From positions 1-37,690 of the forward strand of contig CAZDGN010000017.1 of the NCBI GenBank assembly GCA_964505265.1: a stretch of 37,690 nt of DNA, in the 5' to 3' direction. Source of the DNA: CAILUF01 sp964505265. GTDB taxonomy: Bacteria; Pseudomonadota; Alphaproteobacteria; Rickettsiales; UBA1997. Under the pieces are notes generated by a model. That model did no database searches. It had not been told where the DNA came from and was given only the letters and a program-made list of their open reading frames with translations. The translations under genes were made by a program, and so were the position numbers. Every line of letters starts with the position of its first letter. Positions within the stretch are counted from its first letter, which is position 1. Positions 34,290 through 37,690 of the stretch are shown here, in pieces.

Positions 34290-35121
34290 TGGATTTTTTT
34301 GTTAAATTTTTTGGTGATAAAAAATTGCTTCTATCTACAATTTTTTTACCGGTTTTTTGTTCAAGCTCTAATCTTGCATTTAAAGCAATTTTACCACCTT
34401 TTTTAGCTGGCGTTTTATTTTCTTCAAAACCTTTTGCCTTTAAATTTTCAGCAATTTGACGCGTTGAAAGCTCGGCTAGGGCGGTAAAAATAAGCTCCGC
34501 TTCACTCATATGATCGCGCAAATTTTGACTTTTTAAGTTTTTTAATTTTTTATGTTGATTAATGCTTAAGCCTGACCATTCTTGATGAATTATGTTAGTT
34601 AAAACTGCAAATTCATTACCTTCTTTGACATCATTACTTTTCCAATAATCAGTTAATTTATTTCTAGTTTCTTGGCCCATCATTCTTTGGGCGATCCACT
34701 TTTCACTTCTGCCATGTTTTTGCCAATTTTGACGAGCACGATTTAACGATAATTCAGGATCACCAATTTCATTGATTCTTTCATTTCCAACCTTTGCCAA
34801 CCACATTTTTATTGGTTCAGCTTTTTTACTTGGAATTGATTGAATTAAGCGAAAAATAGTTTCAGTGTCAGCAACATCGGTGAGTCGCATTTTATTATCT
34901 TCGGCGATCATTTTCAACTGGTTACAATTTGTAACCACTTCACTTCCTTCTTGGCTTAAGCGATGTTTTAAAACTTTCCAATAATTCTTGGCAATTTTAT
35001 AATCATTCTGTTCAGTCAAAACCGCAACAATGTCAATCACCGAAAAAAACCATTTTTGTTTTTCTTCGTCAAAATGTTTTCGGATATTAAATTTTTCAAA
35101 AATTTTTAAATTATTTTTCAT
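34276..35121 (-). CDS. BRO-N domain protein, DinD/phage antirepressor-like
   Basis: The 281-residue product begins with a BRO-N-type domain (about 1-115: IRKHFDEEKQKWFFSVIDIV, YWKVLKHRL and IPSKKAEPIKMWLAKVG), as found in phage antirepressors. It is followed by a C-terminal half resembling E. coli DinD (LSINQHKKLKNLKSQNLRDH, then MSEAELIFTALAELSTRQIA). DinD is a DNA-damage-inducible protein reported to affect RecA; BRO-N proteins bind DNA. It is sandwiched between mod and res, 29 bases after mod and overlapping res by 14, so it is produced with the modification system. Its role could be regulation of the operon or response to breaks. The family call is good, the role is inference. Confidence 0.85.
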   Translation of the reverse strand: MKNNLKIFEKFNIRKHFDEEKQKWFFSVIDIVAVLTEQNDYKIAKNYWKVLKHRLSQEGSEVVTNCNQLKMIAEDNKMRLTDVADTETIFRLIQSIPSKKAEPIKMWLAKVGNERINEIGDPELSLNRARQNWQKHGRSEKWIAQRMMGQETRNKLTDYWKSNDVKEGNEFAVLTNIIHQEWSGLSINQHKKLKNLKSQNLRDHMSEAELIFTALAELSTRQIAENLKAKGFEENKTPAKKGGKIALNARLELEQKTGKKIVDRSNFLSPKNLTKKSNDLI

Positions 35122-35150
35122 GAGTTTTTACAAATTGGTGGTTAATAAAT

Positions 35151-37016
35151 TTATTCAATAATTAGGGTTTCTTCACCAAGCATATCAATGATTTTAACCG
35201 CGATTTTTGCTGTTGTTTCTAGCTCATATTTGCCCTTAACAAAATCTTTTTTCTTGGCAGGAATATCGCTTTCGCAAATATTAAAAACTTCGCCATCATA
35301 ATTAAAATCAAACAAAACCACATCAATTTGGCTACGAAAATCGGTGATTTGCTCTTCAAAAAGATTTTTATCAACCTCAAGTCTTTTTAAAATTGTTGGT
35401 GATAAATAATTTTTAATTTCAACGATTTTTTTATTTTTATTTTGAGTAATTGAAACATTTGCAAATGCTGGTTCATAAGCAATCAAGCCATCTTTTTGAA
35501 TATCGCGAATTTCAATTTTATTGATTGGAATGTGTTGATTATATTTTGCAATTTCAGCCTGCAAAGCCACTTCTTGCCCCGAGCAAATTACGGTAATATC
35601 TCTATCTTCCTCATTTCTAATATTTTTTAACTCATCTTTAATTTCTTGAATTTCTAAGCGAGTTAAAGGTTTGTTAAATGGGGCAATTTTCACTAATTTT
35701 TCGCCTAAAATACCATCAAAAAAATTATCATTAATTTTTTCAATGCCATATTTTTCAAAGATAATTTCGCGAAGTGCAAATCGTTCTTGAAAATCATAAT
35801 TATTGACGCGGAAGTGAAGAATATTTGGACTTAAAGATTGTTGTTTTGTTGATAGATTTTGACCCCTCCCCAAATTAGCTTCGCTAATTTGACCCTCCCT
35901 CAAGGGGAGGGTGATTAAATCGAGTTCTGTTTGATTATTTTTTTTGTTCTTTTCTTGTTTAATTTTTGAAAGTCTTCTGATTGAAGTTTGAATTGCGCCT
36001 TTGTTGCAATCAACGCCAATCCATCTGCGATTTAATTTTTCAGCAACCGCCAAAGTGGTACCAGATCCAGCAAAGCAATCGAGGATTATCGAGTTTTCGT
36101 TTGAAGAGGCTTTGATGATGCGTTCGAGTAGGGCTTCGGGCTTTTGGGTGGGGTAGTCGGTTCTTTCTGGCTGTGCGTGAAGTAGTGCAAATTTCCATAA
36201 ATTATCTACAGTCCTTTCTTCTCTAATATCATAAATTCCATTCCCATCCTCGTCTTTTAGGTATATTTTTTTCCCATCAACTTTCTTCATTTTTGAAACC
36301 TTGATAGGTTTTTCTCTTTTGTCAAATTGATGATTAAAAATTCTATTGTCGGTTTTTGAGTAAACTAAAATATAATCTGTTGAATTTGTGAATTTTGTCT
36401 TTCTGGTATCTGGAATTTTATTGTCATAATACCACACCACCTCATTCACAAAATTATCTTCACCAAAAACTTCATCTAACAAAAATCTTAAATGATGCGA
36501 TTTATGCCAATCACAATGCAAATAAATTGAACCTTGTTCACTTAAAAGTTCGCGAAGCAAAATCAGGCGTTCAAACATAAATTGCAAATATTCATCATTC
36601 TTCCAGAGGTCGGTATATTGCACTTGCTCAAAAAAACTTTGTTCTTCACCTTCAAGTTTTTTGTCAATTCCACGAAGCTCAATTTTTTTAACATAATCCG
36701 CCTTAGAATCAAAGGGTGGGTCAATATAAATTAAATCAACTTTTCCTCTAAATCCGCTGGTTAAAAGGGTTGAAAGACACTCTTTATTATCGCCATGAAA
36801 TAACAAATTACGCCAATTATCTTTTAAATTTTCGTAATTTGGTTTAGTGATTTGTTCTTGACTGGCAATTGGTTCTTTAATTTCGGTGTTGCCAATTTTC
36901 TCAACCAACTGTGCAGGATAATTTTTAATCACACCAAGCGGCTTTTTACCTGCCCAATAAAGCATTGGTCTGCCTTTGATCTGTTGCTTAATGTTCATTT
37001 CTTGATTGTTAGCCAT
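35151..37016 (-). CDS. Type III-like DNA adenine methyltransferase, Mod subunit
   Basis: Mod recognises the target and methylates adenine at N6. From the ATG at 37016 the protein has 621 residues (a TTG at 37043 would add nine). The motif order is that of the beta class: catalytic DPPF (99-102, in LIYIDPPFDSKADYV) first, then the ~185-residue target-recognition region, PTQKP (289-293) and the SAM-binding DCFAGSGTT (313-321). The C-terminal ~210 residues should bind Res. Between the core and this domain, at about 368-387, a peptide reading TLPLREGQISEANLGRGQ is encoded by a palindromic repeat element (35861-35915). All catalytic motifs are intact. Confidence 0.9.
   Translation of the reverse strand: MANNQEMNIKQQIKGRPMLYWAGKKPLGVIKNYPAQLVEKIGNTEIKEPIASQEQITKPNYENLKDNWRNLLFHGDNKECLSTLLTSGFRGKVDLIYIDPPFDSKADYVKKIELRGIDKKLEGEEQSFFEQVQYTDLWKNDEYLQFMFERLILLRELLSEQGSIYLHCDWHKSHHLRFLLDEVFGEDNFVNEVVWYYDNKIPDTRKTKFTNSTDYILVYSKTDNRIFNHQFDKREKPIKVSKMKKVDGKKIYLKDEDGNGIYDIREERTVDNLWKFALLHAQPERTDYPTQKPEALLERIIKASSNENSIILDCFAGSGTTLAVAEKLNRRWIGVDCNKGAIQTSIRRLSKIKQEKNKKNNQTELDLITLPLREGQISEANLGRGQNLSTKQQSLSPNILHFRVNNYDFQERFALREIIFEKYGIEKINDNFFDGILGEKLVKIAPFNKPLTRLEIQEIKDELKNIRNEEDRDITVICSGQEVALQAEIAKYNQHIPINKIEIRDIQKDGLIAYEPAFANVSITQNKNKKIVEIKNYLSPTILKRLEVDKNLFEEQITDFRSQIDVVLFDFNYDGEVFNICESDIPAKKKDFVKGKYELETTAKIAVKIIDMLGEETLIIE
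35861..35915 (-). repeat. Palindromic element inserted in frame within mod
   Basis: On the plus strand it has a perfect stem CAAATTAGC/GCTAATTTG with a 3-base loop, then ACCCTCCC/GGGAGGGT with loop TCAAG and a trailing GTGATT. The string CGCTAATTTG followed by ACCCTCCC...GGGAGGGTGAT matches the units of the array at 2-275, which carry an extra AT hairpin between the two blocks. It is read through without a stop in mod. GC content is clearly above the flanking gene. Confidence 0.85.
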
Positions 37017-37043
37017 TTTACTTTTTAAAATTTCTGTTACCAA

Positions 37044-37690
37044 TTTTTGATTTAAAAAAAATACTCAAAATAAATTAATTTTGCCTCGCTTTTCATCCCC
37101 CCAATCAAATCAATGAAGCATATGCGTGCTTATCTAAGCCATATTCATCAAGGGTAGTGCTTATCTACCGCGCTCTAAATTTTGGCTTAAAAACTTGATG
37201 TTGTTGAATTTGACGGCTTTTTAAATATGTTTAGTTTGTTTTTTTAACAATTAAAATTGTAAAATGTAATGCCAAATTTTGCAAAAGAATTCTTAAAAAT
37301 TCTTTTAATTTTTTATGTAAATTTTGGTGGTATTAAAATAAAAATCGATTGATTATTTAATGGTCGAAAGTGAAATGTCAGGAAACCATCATTCTTAAGT
37401 GCATAAATAGTCAAGCACTTTAAATAATTTAGCTACACCACTCTAGGGGAGAAAAAAATTATAAACTAGCGATAAATTAAAAATCCAAAATCTACTAAAA
37501 AATGAAATCTTATATGCAAAATGCCCAGGGCTTTTTAGATTTTTAGCCAAAAAAATTAATCTTAATTTTTATCTTCAAATAATATATTTTAAGAAAAGTT
37601 ATAAGTTATTCTAATAAACCTTTACGATTTCTTTGATATTAGTAGTATAGTGCATTGATCGCTTGTTACATTGCATTGCCCAACTTCTTT
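37044..37690. other. Non-coding stretch upstream of mod
   Basis: No convincing gene, tRNA or structured RNA is seen. It contains two copies of GTGCTTATCTA (near 37127 and 37157), an AT-only hairpin with a T run near 37282-37318 (AAAAGAATT/AATTCTTTT) and a short GCC-CAG-GGC hairpin followed by TTTTT near 37524. Promoters for mod should lie near its left end. Confidence 0.4.

Noticed and set aside
37282..37318. Intrinsic terminator upstream of mod
   Set aside because: The stem is A/T only apart from one G-C pair, and no gene reads into it on the plus strand.

Overview
The window reads as chromosome of an AT-rich, reduced-genome alphaproteobacterium, most likely a member of or close to Rickettsiales. 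The reasons are the strong A/T codon bias, the isc cluster with two adjacent cysteine desulfurases (iscR, an IscS-like gene, iscS, iscU, iscA, hscB, hscA), the rpsA-sppA pair, and short, tightly packed housekeeping operons. CcoG (a cbb3 oxidase assembly factor), ThiG and NadA suggest a lineage less reduced than Rickettsia itself. The assignment is inference from gene content; no phylogeny was run.

Layout. 1-275: tandem array of GC-rich palindromic repeats. 401-982 (-): rplU-rpmA. 1092-2492 (+): ccoG. 2479-4200 (-): large unrecognised protein. 4489-7541 (-): rpsA, sppA and acpP, with a clear terminator after acpP. 7741-13557 (+): IscR box followed by the complete isc operon. 13558-17482 (-): trpS, nadA, ispH and a membrane-anchored Cache-like sensor lacking an output domain. 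17541-17970 (+): RNase P RNA, followed by an alaS reading frame that stops after the adenylation domain. 18885-21603 (-): a class IV aminotransferase and two pseudopilins with LamG-like C-terminal regions. 21711-27847 (+): pyrH, frr, uppS, cdsA, thiG, pgm/manB, coaE, msrB. 27929-30881 (+): two overlapping unrecognised frames that look like one large protein broken at a run of eight T. 30882-31706: non-coding, scar-like stretch with a decayed reading frame and repeats. 31707-37016 (-): a type III-like restriction-modification operon, mod - BRO-N/DinD-like gene - res. 37044-37690: nothing recognisable.

How the parts work together. The isc block makes and delivers Fe-S clusters and should be autoregulated by IscR through the box at 7741-7765; IspH, NadA and CcoG in the same window carry Fe-S clusters. 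The pyrH-to-msrB run mixes translation (frr), pyrimidine nucleotides (pyrH), envelope lipids and polyprenols (uppS, cdsA), sugar phosphates (pgm) and cofactors (thiG, coaE).

Most noteworthy: the palindromic repeat that forms the array at the left end also occurs inside mod, where it is translated in frame between the methyltransferase core and the C-terminal domain. This resembles the protein-inserting palindromic elements (RPEs) of Rickettsia. Next are the AlaS frame cut at a domain boundary and the poly-T frameshift joining the two effector-like frames.
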